Below, in pieces: positions 1 to 12,701 of a stretch of DNA of 64,000 bases. The DNA lies in contig JAVTLE010000021.1 of the NCBI GenBank assembly GCA_033439295.1, forward strand, positions 1,302,009 to 1,366,008, read 5' to 3'. Numbering within the stretch: position 1 is the first letter of the stretch; every line of letters starts with the position of its first letter. The DNA comes from Deuterostichococcus epilithicus (Eukaryota > Chlorophyta > Trebouxiophyceae > Prasiolales > Stichococcaceae). The notes below the pieces were generated by a model, which saw nothing but the letters and a program-made list of their open reading frames with translations, was not told the DNA's origin and made no database searches. A program made the position numbers and the translations under genes.

Positions 1-331
1 TCATCGTGTTCCCGGATTGTAGTCGTCTCGATGTGTGGTGTTTTTGCAACACAACTTGCGTCGATAAGGTCGTTGCAGCCTGATCTGAACTGTACAGCCT
101 GTTTTCAGAGATGGGTGCAGCGATACTTGGAGCAGGTACTTAAGCATGTGGCTCAATGCAGCTCGGTACAACCTGATCGCAGGCGCAAGATGATCGCACG
201 CTGCTCGACACTGCCGCCCCCGATCCGGTGCATCACCTGATCAAATCAAGTGTACAGCTGGCATTTTGGCAGCGAGTTTGCCTTTAGATACTCGACGCGC
301 GTGACGCTCCTTCCTGTGCCAACTCGCGCAG

Positions 332-901
332 GAAGGGACCGAGACTGGCTCGCGGAAAAATATCACCTACTTCAGCAAGTTCGGCGATGTCGAATGGACC
401 ACCCAGGCTGGCGGCAGGTACAAAGAAAGTTCCACGAAGGATCTGCCGGGTGCCAACACCGCGGGCATTCTGGTGGAGCTGGCGCCTGGAGGCATGCGCG
501 AGCCTCACTGGCATGACCCCAACGAGTGGGCCTACGTTATCAAGGGAACATGCAGGTTGGCAGCGCATGCGGGACACTATCATGAGTTCAACGAGCAGGG
601 CCTGCCTCCTGCTGACCTCCTGCGCACATTGCAGTTTGTTTTTTTGGCTTCTTGTCGTTGCAGTGGGCGCTCATTCTGCCAGGTGGCAGCGGGCCGAGCC
701 TGTGGAAGCAATGCCGTGGCTTGCTGCCGTCCGAAACATCCTGATATCAGCAAAGCATGGTCTGTGCAGGGCCACACTCGTGGACCAGGGCAAGGCACGG
801 CCCGTCGAGTCGTGGGACTTCCGCCAGGGTGATGTCTGGTGCGCCGCCGCCGTCACCGCCGCTGTTGCCGCCGCCGCTGCTGCTGCTACCGCCGCCGCCG
901 C

Positions 902-949
<48 letters not shown>

Positions 950-2966
950 AGACGAGCACCTAGTGAGCGCATGGGTTGACATAGTGTGAACTGATTTCGA
1001 AGACTGTCCGTCAAAGGTACTTCCCATCCAACCTGGGCCACACGGTGGTGGGCCTCGCGGGCGACAACGACGACGACAGCAACTGCACCTACATCGCTGG
1101 CTACGACCAGGGCGACTTCACCGAGACGGCCGATGGGCGCGGCCTGTCCAACTGGCTGTCCACAGCGCCCGCCGACATCCTCGCACAGGTGCCTGGCGAA
1201 GTCCTGTTCTGCTGTCCAGACGTGTGTCCAGCAGGGCAGCTCGCTTCTTACCGAAATCTGGGCCGTGGGGTTGCAGGAGTGCATTCGATTGAGATCTTTT
1301 GAGCCAATGCACGGCGGCAGCGCATGGGACCCCCGTCCGCCCATGATGCAGCGGGATCTTCTGCAGGGCTGTGTGAGAGGATACACAGGCTTGCCTGCAT
1401 ACATTCGAAGGCACCGTCAGCGTGCCTGTGGCCGACTGCAGGCGCTGGGCGTATCGGAGGACGACATCACCGCCAACATCCAGGCGGGCACCGACAACTT
1501 CCTGGTGCAGGGCGACCTCGAGGCGCTGACGGCGGGGCAGGACAATCCTCCAGTGCTCGCTGCCCAGGCTGCGTCGCTGCAGCCGCCGCAGATGACGACG
1601 CTCAGCCACCGGCTGCCGCTGTACGACGCCACAACACCTGAGGCACGCCCAATGCCGCCCCCTTGCTTGGAAAGTGCTTGCGGGATTTCATGAGGCATGT
1701 TGCTCTGCTTGTGAGTTTACCCCAGGGAGGCTGTTCTTGAGTCCCCCGCGGAGGGGAGGGGCCTGTGAGTGGCAATCTGTAGAAACCGCCTTGCAGGTAT
1801 AGCATCTGCGCAGTATGCGCCTCGTCCACTTCCACCAGCTGCAGCAGATTCATGTGACATAGTCGTCGCTGAGTCGCTTAGTGAATGTGCAGATCAAGAC
1901 CGCAGGCGGCACCATCCAAATCGCCAGCGGAGCAAACCTGCCATCATCGAAGGGCATGTCCGGTGCAATTGTGCGCATGCTGCCAGGGTCGCTGCGGCAG
2001 CTGCACTGGCACCCCAAGCAGAGTGAATGGTGCGAGTGTATTTGCGCTTCCAGTGTGCATTGAGATCGGAGGGTGTCTCCGACTCTGGAATGCCGTAGCT
2101 TGGATACCCCAAGCTTCAGCTCCCTGGCAGACGCACTTGTGCGTGCGCAAGGCATCAGACATCACTGTCGTTGCTGCAGGCAATTTGTGATCAACGGAAC
2201 CGCTCAAGTGGGAATCTATGACGGCCCTGGCAAGCAGTGGAATTTCCAGCTGGGCGTGAACGACATCGGCTTTGCGCCAAGGGGCTCAGGACACTGGTTG
2301 CGCAACCCAGGTGCCCCTGCCTGACAATGCTGATAGGATTCCATGTCTTGCCAACGTTTGGACTCTTGCTAACCCACTGTGGTTTTCTGTTTGCGAGCGA
2401 AGCACAGCTGTGCAACACAACTCAGCGCTGAGCCAACCTTGGTGGCCGCAAACCAATCTTGATCACCGCAGCCACCAAACGATGCTGCTGATAGCAGCTG
2501 CGCGTGTGTCGCAGATCCAACATTCGACCTGTGGATGGTCCTGATCTTCGACTCGGGGGATTTTACTGATATTGAACTGAGCAATTGGGCGGGCGCTCAG
2601 CCTCCGCAGGCATGCCTGTTCAGAACCTTCACCGCTGTTATGCGAACGGAAGACATTATGTACCCCAAACCTGTAGGAACGACTTCTCTGCAGCTGTCAT
2701 TCACGCTGTTGACCAGCACGATGACACCTCCGCTGGCATAACATATTGGTGGGCAGGGGCTGAAGCTCAGCCCACCTTCTGACATTGCGCAGCCGCACGA
2801 CATGCTGGCGCTCTGACCAATGATTGCTTCTGCTGCACAGTATGCCGCGACAAGCCTGAACACCAGCCTGAGCTTCACACAGAGCTGGAACTACACGCTT
2901 GCCGGCCTCGCGGCGGACGCCACTTCCAATTCTGCTGTGGAGCGCGGGGCCGCCGTCGTCGAATGA
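332..2966 (+). CDS. Bicupin oxalate decarboxylase-like protein (5' end unresolved)
   Basis: Two cupin domains in tandem, as in oxalate decarboxylases, which use Mn2+ to split oxalate to formate and CO2. Exons I place: 332-555, 769-838, 1017-1188, 1442 to about 1646, about 1863-2029, 2180-2310, about 2513-2609 and 2841-2966 (TGA). Cupin 1 shows PHWHDPNEWAYVIKG (the HxH and Glu metal ligands), then after two introns FPSNLGHTVVGL with the third His. Cupin 2 shows LHWHPKQSEW, then APRGSGHWLRN, a full second cupin motif. Both metal sites therefore look intact. The joins giving GDVW/YFPSN and SEW/QFVING are phase-consistent. The last intron needs a GC donor (2610). The first exon, and so any signal peptide, was not identified; bases 1-331 probably hold it or intron. 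The family is clear; the substrate could be another small carboxylate. Confidence 0.8.
841..950. repeat. GCC/CTG trinucleotide repeat inside a cupin-gene intron
   Basis: An imperfect GCC run passes into a nearly pure run of about 15 CTG units. It lies wholly within the intron 839-1016, just 3' of the donor. It creates long spurious Ala/Leu/Ser/Gln open frames on both strands, which I do not regard as genes. Confidence 0.85.
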
Positions 2967-3998
2967 TGCCCCATGGTCCCGCTTTTGGGAGGTGTGTCAG
3001 CGAAATATGCGAAGAGGTCGAGCTGGAAAACAACAACATCGGCAGGGCGACGACAATTGCCACTTCATCATTGGGGCCACCGGAAGATGATGGGAAGGCT
3101 TCAAAGAATTGAGGCCGTCACTTCTTTATGCACTTTGGATGGTATGACACCGACATGCTTCTGCTGCAGTTTCGAATATTGACGGCATCATTTACAGTTT
3201 AAAATTGCATCCCGAGCAGGTCAGATCGGATGAACAAGGGCCCAGGTTGCCGTTTGCTCTGATGCCGCTGTGAAGAAGTTTGCAGAGAACGCGGACGTGA
3301 AGTTGCACGCGGAATGTCTGATCGAGTGTTGGCTTGCTCATCGCTCTCGAGAAGTGAATTCAAGTCCACTGAAGGCGGCAGTCGAGCTGTCGCTGCTCCT
3401 TGCTAAATAACGTCAAGCACAAATCACGCACTCTTTCTCGCTGCAGCACGTTCCGCCCACCATTAGCGCTCTTGGCGGCGCCATGCCACACACTGAGCGC
3501 TGCTCCGGGAAGCTCTGGCTGCTGCATGTCTGCGTGTCTGCAAACTAATTGAGGGTGGCAATGACCCTGCGGCACAGCTGCGGGGCAGATGCGGCCCTAC
3601 TGGCGGCCCCTCCCTCCCCTTGGCGCCCCACTTTCTAGTGGCGCCGAGAGTACAGGCGCTGGCCGACAATCCTCGGGCTGCAAACTGCCACGCGAGCCAT
3701 CTGCTCGCGCCAAGGATGAGGCTCTCCCGGGTCTGCGGCCATCATCAATGCTGCAGCTGTGGGTGGTCATGCTGCTGGAGGTGATGCCGGCGCGGCTGAG
3801 TATTGCGCGGGTGTCTCGAGCCGTGATCATGGCTGCGGCCGTGTTTAAGGCTGCGGCGGTGGCGGCTGAGTGCCCATCAACTCCGTTAGGCTCAACAGCT
3901 CCAAACTAGCCTGCAGACGACAACATACATGGGTGAGCAAAACAAATGTACTAATGGAGTTGCAAGCTTTGGCTGGTGGCTCGCTGGCCGCTGCAATG
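2967..3998. other. Intergenic, no gene recognised
   Basis: Lies between the convergent ends of the cupin gene (+) and the bZIP gene (-), so it probably holds both 3' untranslated regions. The open frames here are short and show no family motif. Confidence 0.5.
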
Positions 3999-6900
3999 TT
4001 AAAGGGTCCGGACCGCATCCGCAAGGGTAATAGGAACATGACCAGCTGGCCGGAGTCGACTGCAGACATGCTGGTGCTGCTGGATGCGCAGCTGAAACTT
4101 CATGGCGCTGAGGCGCCAAGCGCCTGGTTGCAGCGATGGCACAGCCCTGACCGCGCGACGATCGGCCTGAACCTTGCCTCCCGCCCCGATGAAGGCAGCG
4201 AGTTTCTCAATGCGAAGAAGCAGCACCTGGGTCATGGTGAAGTCGAGCGGCATCTGGCCGCTGCCCAGTGAGCCCAGCAAGTCGTGGTGCATCTCGCTCA
4301 TGGCAGCCAGGCTGGCGGCGCTGGCGAACCCCGCACTGCCGGGCGCGCCAAGGCCGCCAGAGGCGAGCCACGACGGCGTCTGCTGCGGCGGCGGCGGCGG
4401 CATGAGCGCCGCAGCGTCCTGCTCCCTGACGTTGCCGTCACCACCGCCGGGGAAGGGCGCCGACAGGGCGTAAAAGTGGCTGCCGCCGCCGCCGCCAGAG
4501 CCGCCGCCGCCGTCCATCGACTGGCCCTGCATCAATTGCTGCTGCAGCACGGACTGGTGCGCGTGCGAGTAGTAGCTCGACGGCACGGGCTGCGGCATCG
4601 GCAGCTGCCGGCGCGCGTTGCTCGGCGGATGCATGCCGGCGGCGCTGGCGCCACTGCCCGCCGGCTGCGCAAATGTCGGCGTGAAGTCGCCGGCCGGGGC
4701 GTAGCTGGAGGCGCCGGAGCTCCACGGGACCTGCCCGCCACCGCCGCCGTCGCCGCTGCCGCTGCCGCCAAGCGGTGGGTGCTGCTGCTGCAGCTGCTGC
4801 TGCTGGGCCATTTCCCGCTGTCGCGCCGCCTGCACGGTTGCAGCAAGACTCTTCGGTCGCTGAGAAGCAGCCACCATTCCCCGGTTCAGCCGGACAGCGG
4901 CCGCTGCCATGGCAGCAGGAGTGGCAGCAGCAGCGGCGCAAGACGTTTGCCTTCATTCAGGTTGTTCGTGGGTGTTTGAGCTCAGTGCAGCATACCTGCG
5001 CCTGCAGAGCCGCGCGCCTCGTCAGCATCGACTGCTGGTGCTGCTGGTGCTGCTGGTGCTGATGCGCCGCCTGCTTCTGTGATTCCGACTGCTGCACTAT
5101 CTGCTGCTGCGTCTGCTGCTGCTGCGCCGCCGACAGCGGCACGCCTGTAGGAAACAGGTGGTGAAGTGTGTCGGGGATTACTGCTGAAAGCCCAGCATCG
5201 TATTATGGCAGGATGCAGATGCACGAGGGACTGCGACCTTGCGACCCATTGCATGCTGCTGGTGTTGCAGACCTGCATCCCTGAACCCCGAGAACCCTGA
5301 CAACAGCAATGCAGGGGCACTGAAATCCCGCAGAAGGGTCACAGAACACACTCAGCATCCATCCCCCAACGCGACCCGCGGCATCGAAACCCACCTGGAA
5401 CATACTGCTCTGCTGCTGCGGCGGAGACGTCCGGCGTGAGCGGCCCCGCCTGCCCCCGTTGCTGCGGCGGCGGCGGCAGCGGCGGCGGCGGCTGCAGCTG
5501 CTGGTGAGGCCAGGGCGCTGCGGATGTGACAGTGACGCCGCGCCGCACGATGTTGATGGTCGGCGGCGGCCCCCGCAGCGGCGGGTGGCCGGACGTAACC
5601 GGCACGCCGAAGTTGGCCAGCCCGCCGGCGGGCGTCGATGGCGTGCCCGGCCGTGATTGCGCCTGCGCCAGCAGATTACCTCAGCCGAGCGCTCCTTGAA
5701 AGTGCGGACGCTTCCGCCTGGTGCTTCCGTGCACTTGCGACAGCACGGAGGCAGAGGGAGGGTCCCCCGACATGTCGTGCAGCGACATGTGCGCACATGC
5801 GAAAGTGCATGCCAGCTGCAGAGAAGGTGTTCGAGGGGAGCGCCCAACCAAGTGAGGCACGCGCCTGAGCAGCAGCGTGCTGAGCGTGCTGCTGTTGCTG
5901 CTGCTGCAGCAGCGCCTGCTGGGATGCCGTCTTCTCCGCTCGCAGCCGGTCTGTCTCTGCTACTGCTGTCGCCAGCTGCTGCCCCATTGTCGCGACCTGC
6001 AGCACGTTGCAGCTGCGTCACAGCGTGGCGTGCGCCGAGCCCACAAATACGGGCTGCGGCTGCGCCAACCGGGCGCCGCTGGGCGCAGCATACTGGCCTG
6101 CAATGCGCCAGCCCCGGCTTGCGCAAGGGCTACCTGCCGTCAATCGCGCCGGCCGGCACAGCGGCCCTCCACCAGCCGCGCTCAGCCTGCCGCATGCAGC
6201 AGCAGGGGCGCGGCAGGCCCACTTAGAGGGAGCAGCGTCCTGGCTCTGTGAGCGGAAACTTGAGGACTTTTGCGTTGCCTGACAGGCAGGCAAAGGAGCC
6301 GATGCCGGGAGTGCCGCGCCTGGTGCTGCAGCGCGGCGCGGTCCGCCTCCACTGACGCGACCTGCGCCGCAAGCGCCGCGTTGTGCGACTCGAGCTGCGC
6401 CATGCGGGAGGCCAGCTCACCCAGCGTGGCAGACGCCTTGGCCCGCACCCGCCGCGCGCTCGCCCTGTTCAGCTCCCGCCTGCGTGCGTATGTGCCGGAA
6501 TGTGTGTGCGGGAATGCGCTCGTCGCTCCAGCTGGCCAGCGTCGGCTGCAGTGTGCGCGCCACAATGCAACAAGACCAATGCCCGCCGCGCCTCGGGCCG
6601 TCCAGGAGCACCGCATCGCACACTCGGCCGCTCTGTGCCCCAGGAGCGGCTTGCTGCGAGCAGGTGAGGACGCTGCTCGGACGCTGCCTGCCGCCGCACC
6701 GAGGCAAAGCAGAGTCGGGCGGCGCCGCCCTCCTGCGCATCCGGGCCGGCACCCAAAGATGCCCGCGAAACCGTCGGAGAGTGCGCACCGGCGGATGTGG
6801 CGGCGCTCGGCCTCGGTCAGCTCTGGGGAGTTGACGTCGCCCTGGAAGGCAATGGGCCGTCCCAGCTTCTTCCGCCTTCCCTGCTGCGAGCCGGACGCCG

Positions 6901-7570
6901 AGCCGCTGGCGCCGCCCGAGTGCGAATGCGCCAGCGCGGCCGCGGCAGCGGCCGCCGCCGCGCGGCAGCGGCGGCGGCGGCACCAGCGCGGCGGCGAGGC
7001 AGTCGCCCGCCTCCGCGGCGGAGTCCGCAGCCGGCCGCCGGCCCGAGCCCGCTCGCGTGATGGACATTGCCCGCGTCAGGCTGGCCGCCTTACCGAGCGG
7101 AATCGCCGGCCTGCACGCATTGCGGACATGTGGGCGCAGCACCAGGGCGCAGGTGTGACACCACCAGCTGGAACCGCGGCTGCAGGAGGACACGAGCATC
7201 CATTGAGGCTGCACTGGACCGTGAGGACACTCCGAGCGAGACTTTTGGGCACTCGCCGTTCGAAGGCAGCGTATCATGGAGTTCACCTCCACATGTGGCG
7301 GTGTTGGTCGCTGGGGCCGAAGGGGCTGCCGGCCTGCTCGCGGTGGCGGCGCGGCGGCAGCATCAGGCTGGCCGCGTCCGCCCGCGGCGCCTGCATGCAC
7401 TCCTTGCTCATCGTCATGCTGCTGGAGGAGCTGGTACCCGTGAGCGCCGCTGGCGCGGTGCTGCAGCCCCCCGACGCGACCGCAAAGGGCGACGGCAGCA
7501 CCGGGATGGGGCCGACCCGCCCCAGGATGGCAGTCGTGCCGGTGCTGCCGGCGTCGTCCTCCTCCTGCAT
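3999..7570 (-). CDS. bZIP transcription factor with Gln-rich tail
   Basis: Read on the minus strand from ATG at 7570 (MQEEDDAGSTG). Exons: 7287-7570; about 7060-6789; 6479-6320; about 5984-5860; 5662-5395; 5144-4996; 4829 to a terminus between about 4170 and 3999. Exon 2 ends in GRPIAFQGDVNSPELTEAER followed by RRHIRR, and exon 3 continues RELNRASARRVRAKAS, so an intron splits the basic region. The Asn-x7-Arg DNA-contact pattern is present (NRASARRVR). After the Arg the heptad positions read L, L, L, V, L, a good leucine zipper, and the coiled coil runs on into exon 4. Downstream exons are Gln-, Ser- and Gly-rich with (QQH)n runs, as in activation domains. The intron after exon 3 uses a GC donor (6319). 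The exact stop is uncertain; the open frame ends at 3999. Nuclear DNA-binding regulator; target genes unknown. Confidence 0.8.
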
Positions 7571-8797
7571 GCAAGCGCGACCCGCAGCACCGTCAGCACA
7601 GCGACCCGGGTGTGACACGGGAACGCATGGCGCGGGCGGCACCGCTGCGGGGCCAAGCTCGCGCACTGCAGAGACAGCACGCGTGCGCCTGCATGCACGG
7701 CGGCGGTCATGCACAAACAGCATCCGAACCTTCTTCGTCATGACCCAAGGCTCGGTCGGGCTCCTGTGAGCCGCCGCGCCAGCTGTGGCAGCCATACGGT
7801 GGTAACAAGCTGTGCCCTTGATCCGGCACCTGTGCAGTCACACACGGGCGTCAAAACAACGCGGCAGGCTGATGACAATAGTGCAATGCGGCTGTTGGGC
7901 TTCAGGCTGGCGTGCAGCTCCTTTGGGGCCGGCAGTACAGTAGGCAGGGATCGCGGGTCCAGCTGCTCGCCCTGAGCCTGCCGGCGGTCTGGCGCGTGCG
8001 GACGCGGTTCTCAAAGGCTGCAGGATAACGCAAGGCAGCAGAGCGTGGCGGAGCGGCGCTCGAATTCACGCGGAGGTTTGGCAGCCCTTGCCGAACGCGG
8101 TGAGGGCACCCTTGCCGGGGATCCGTCGAGCTGCAGGGGCATGCCGCGCCACCTGCCTGAGATTGATGGCTGTCGCCGGCTCAGGGCAAGTGTCAGCGCC
8201 ACGGGAGCGGGAGCCGCCGCACGGGAGCGGAGCGCCCGGGTTCACACCGTCGGTGGAGCCAGATGTCCGCCGGACCGCCTTCACGACCACACGGCCACAG
8301 AGTTTGTTCCGCTAGCTCCGCTGGCTCGCCGTCCCGAGAGTTGAGCTCGCCTCCCTCGCCGCGCTCTGTACAGCTCAGCTCGTCAGACGTCACGCAGATA
8401 CTTTTGGCCTGTGCTAGCTGGACTCAACAACAGATGAAATACACAAGCAAAATCAACGACAGGGTTTAGTCAGCGTATAACTACTTTCAAAGGGCTACCC
8501 GCGTCGAGCTTCGATGCTGATGTGTCAGAGATTTCAGAGATTCGCGCACTTCGCGCGTTGCGTAAATACCCTACCGTGACAACGCCATTGTATGGCCTGA
8601 GCACTGAGCAACCCGATTGGCAGTTGGCAGTCATCCGCGGCTTGCATGACGACAGGCGGCCATCTGCGTTCCAACTTCGATCCTTGAGGCTGACGCCCGC
8701 GTCTTTGCATTAGGCACAAGGCAGGGAGGGGCGTAGTTTTCCGCCAGTATTTGGCTTTTTCATCCAGCGCGACTGGCCGCCCGGGCGGGCCCGTCGT
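7571..8797. promoter_or_regulatory. Divergent intergenic region between two bZIP-type genes
   Basis: 1.2 kb lies between the start codons of the minus-strand bZIP gene and the plus-strand bZIP-like gene, so it must hold both promoters and 5' leaders. I found no convincing TATA box or other gene. Confidence 0.5.
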
Positions 8798-11700
8798 ATG
8801 GCACTGGAGCTAAACGGTGCCATGGCGGACTCGATCGGTGCCGGAGCTGACCTGCAGTTGCCATCGGCATCGTCGCCAGTAGTCCTGTTGCAACAGGGCA
8901 ACAGCGGCGAGGGGGTCCTGGATGTTGGCTTCCTGGACAACCTTGCGGTAAGCAGCGGCTTTCGCCGATCGTTAGCATTTGTACTGGCGCCGCGCAACCC
9001 TTCCTCCGGCGGGGCAGTGCAAGGGCACAGCAACATAATTTTCTTCCTGGCCCTGTGCCGTACTGTTGCGCGCACCACAGCGGCGCCCCGACAGGGAGCT
9101 GAAGAATCTTGCCACTGGTTGCAGGACGAGATGGACACCTGGCAGCTAGACGGGCTGGACGGCCTGGAGTCCTTCGGCACCGGACCGGATGCGTCACTGC
9201 CTCTACCGGACGTGCCCAGCGTCGCGCCCCCGCGGGCCACCGTGCCCCTGTCAGCCTTCAGTGACATGTCCGACGCCGGTATGGCTGGCGGGGGGCAGCA
9301 GCACGGCCAGCAGCCGGCGCCTCAGCCGCAGCAGAGCGTCTCGCCACCGGGCCAGCCAGGCTCCGCGCCGGCCTCGGAGGAGCTGTCGCCGCTGCACACG
9401 ATGCGCTCGACGTCGATGGGGCAATCGTACGCGCGCTTCGTTCCCGAGACAGGTGAGACAGGCGGAAACCTGCACGGGACACATCTGCCATCGCAACCCA
9501 AACGTACGGGCCAGTCAGCTTCCGATTGGGGCCGAGCGTTGGGACGCCCTTTCCATCCACATTTCTTTGATGCCTTCGCTGCAGGCGAGCTGGCGGTGCT
9601 GCGGCGGGATGAGTACAGACCCAAAATAGAGAGCTGGGAGCGACGCAGCAGCGAGCCGGCGTATCTGACGCCTGGGTCGCCGCCGGAGCTCGATCGCAGC
9701 AGCCCTCCTGCCTCGCGGCCGCTCAGCAGCCTGCAGCGGTGCTCCGTGGAGAACGGCCACGGCCTGCGCTCGCTGGCGGTCGACAAGTCGGGCGGCGTTC
9801 AGCGCCGACGCAGCCTGCGACGGGGCGGCAGCGTGCGGGTGTGGAATGTTGATTGCTGCTCAGCCTTTTTCCTGCAAGCTCTTTTGCCCGGCCTCCGCGT
9901 CATGGAGCAAGTCGTCTGCAGTCGTGTGTTGCACGGTCCACGTCAGGCGTCGACTACGCTAACCACCTGCCTCAACGGCCGGCACGTCGTGTCTGTACTG
10001 TCCGCCGAGTAGGCTATGGTGCTGGGAAAGCCATCATGATCGTGCACAGGTGGTCAGGCCTGCTGCCGTTGCCGATTGCGCGCCTGACCGGGCAGCTGTC
10101 ATTCTGGTCAGACGGCCGTTCTCGGAGGGCGCAGCTGGTGATCGGCTCACGCGCGACCTCCGATCGCGGGCGATGCTCCTCTCTCGGCGCCCTTTGGCTG
10201 CTGCACGCCAGGCTTTCCGCTGCTGGTGACCCGTGCTGGGTTGTCTCTGGCATCGTACACCTGCAGGGCCGAGATGCGCAGACCCGCTGGGCAATTGACA
10301 TCCTACGCGTTGCTGCCATGCCCAAAACACGGTGCCGACACCGCGGTCACGTCCGACAACTTGGTGGGCCTGCTGAGCAGAGCTGCTCTCGTGAATTTCC
10401 ACGGCGGTAATTTTGATGGGACTTGGACCTGCTGCAGACCCAGCACCACGACACGGAATGCCGGCTAGCGGATCTGTCGGTGCAGCTGGAACGGGCGCTG
10501 TCGGCCAACGCCATGCTGGAGGGCCGCAACCAGCTGTTGGAGCAGTTTGTGGGCCTGCAGGTGACAAGCCCCTTTACACGCCCCTATGCAGTAACATGTG
10601 CCTGACTGAACTCCGCACCTTCGAATCGATGTGCTCATCTAATGCAAACCAGCCAGCAACCAGCACAACGCCAGCCCAGTCTCCCACCGTCAGGCTCATG
10701 CAACAACGGCGCGTGCGACCGGCTGCTTACGTCTGCAGGCAAAGTACACGGCGCCCGGCGGGCCGCCGCCGCCTGTGCACGCGGACACCTGGTGGCTGGA
10801 CGCAGTGACGCGGCAGATGGTGGAGCAACGGCTGAATCTCAGCGGCATGCTCACCTTCACGCTGCGAGGCGGCCGCCCCATCAACCTCACCCGCGAGCAG
10901 GCAAGGGGCAGGAGCAGTGTGGTTGTGCTCCATTGCAGCTGACTCCAGTACTGCTTGCATGAGCAGCTGGCAGCGCTGGCGCTCCACAGCAGCAGGTACA
11001 GTGCCCAAAGGCTCCTGACTGCACGGCTCTCTTGAGCAACGGGACTTTCGAGCATGAGCTCGGCAGCGGCACTGCGGGCGCACACGCACCTCCATGGAGT
11101 CTGATGCTGCTCGTTCCTGACGACCTGCAGGTGGCGGCGCTTTCGTGGCTGGAGTTCTGCAAGCTGTGGAAGGACTACATGTCGGCGCTGCGGGAGGGGC
11201 TTGGCGAGGTGTCGGCATTCACCGCGGCGCACCCCGGAGCCGAGTGCCCCGCCGCCAAGCGCCTGGCGCGCCTCGTGTACGAGACCGGTAAACTCCCCCT
11301 TCTTTCCCCAGCCCCCCTACCTGGCGCCACAATTTCTTGGCCGCCGAGTGCTGTGCCTGCTCCCTGCACTGCTGATGTGACCGCCATAGCTGCTGCTGCA
11401 CCCGTGATGCGCTTGCTTATTGACTCCGGAAATGAGGTGCTGCAATGCACCAGAAGCTGCTCTGATTGCACGTATTCAAAGTCGAATTCAAGGTCAACGT
11501 CTCAAACTCGCTGCCTCCGCTTGTGCAGGCATCCTGCGCGGCTGTCTGCAGACGGCGAGCCCCAACCGGCACGCTGCGCTGCTGTGCTTCTTGCCGGACG
11601 GCGAGCCGCGGCCGCCGTTGCCGGACGCCAGCGCCTGGCGCGCCGTCGCCGCCGCGCTGGCCGCGACGTCGCACCAGCGGGCGCAGCTGGCGCAGCTGCG

Positions 11701-12701
11701 CATCATGTACCTGCGCGTCCTCGGCCGCATGTCCCGCCAGCGCCGCGACATGGTCGCCACCCTGCAGGTGTGGAGCCTGGATCTTGCAAGCCCGTGTGCC
11801 GGCCACCATCTTACAGGCAAAGCGTGAGCACTCTGCCAGGAGCGTCCGCGGCGTCCCTGGGTGTGCAGTGAAGCGGGTCACCACCCTCAGAGCGGAAGGT
11901 TGCCGCGTGGCGCCGAGTGGGCCTGAGCGCAGCTGACCGGCGGCAGGTGGCGGGAGCAGCACCGCGGCCGACTGCGGGCAGTCGGCACACACAGCCCTTT
12001 GGGGCACGCCGACGCCTCCGGGACAGGAGCGGCACAGGGGTCATTACATCATTGTCCTACTGAACTTTTCTCCGTGCTGGCCCCACAGGCGGCGGTCCCC
12101 ATGGCGGACGGCGGCGACGTGGGCGCGGCGGGCTACGAGGCGGCTCTGGACGGGCTGGAGGCGCTGCGGTCGGTCCTGCGCGACGAGCACTCGCTGCTCA
12201 CGCAGTACAAGATGATCGTTTGGGGCCGCGTCTTCACGCCCGTGCAGGCGAGCTCCCGCTGCCGTGCCTCCTTTCATCCTGGGGGCGCCTCCCGCTCGGC
12301 GTGCAGTCGTGCACCGTTGTGGGCGGCGCTGCGTGCCCATTTTGAGGACGTGCCTGCAGCCTTGTCCGCTGCTGCCCCTGCCGCCATGCACACACCGCCC
12401 CTGCCCCTGCAGCCACGATCCAGGTTGCGTGCAGCAGCAGGACTACCACAGGGATGGCTTGTCCAGAGCAAAGCAATGATCATTCGTACCATGGAGCATT
12501 CGCAGCTGCTGCCTGCTGTCTTTTGTCTGCTGGATCATCGTGCAAGGAAGTCGTGAGTGTGCTGCCAATGTGGTGCCGCAGGCAGCCATTGCGACGGTGC
12601 AGGCGTACCCGTGGGCCGCGGACCTTCCCGCCATTGTCAACTGCATTGCAGACGACATGGGGGAGCCGACATGTTCGGCACTGCTCAACGGCCAGGCCTG
12701 A
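8798..12701 (+). CDS. bZIP-like green-algal regulator with conserved C-terminal helical domain
   Basis: Exons: 8798-8947, 9125-9452, 9595-9838, (one missing), 10438-10560, 10739-10900, 11131-11287, 11529-11767, 12089-12247, 12582-12701 (TGA). All the listed joins keep phase except 9838 to 10438, which requires an unidentified exon. The N-terminal half is Gln/Pro/Ser-rich. Exon 10438-10560 encodes a coiled coil (ADLSVQLERALSANAMLEGRN). The C-terminal exons, with motifs such as LSWLEFCKLWKDYM, LAQLRIMYLRVLGRM, RDEHSLLTQYKMIVWGRVF and VQAYPWAADLPAIVNCIADD, resemble the helical region that follows the zipper in a family of chlorophyte bZIP proteins (from memory of that family, not a search). No basic region was found; it may lie in the missing exon or be absent. 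Two introns have GC donors (10901 and 12248). Probably a nuclear regulator. Confidence 0.6.

Noticed and set aside
387-989. Long open frames rich in Ala, Leu, Ser or Gln on both strands
   Set aside because: Produced by the trinucleotide repeat inside the cupin intron; the flanking cupin exons splice around it in phase.
332-2966. Bacterial contamination (oxalate decarboxylases are common in bacteria)
   Set aside because: The cupin gene is interrupted by several introns, like its neighbours.
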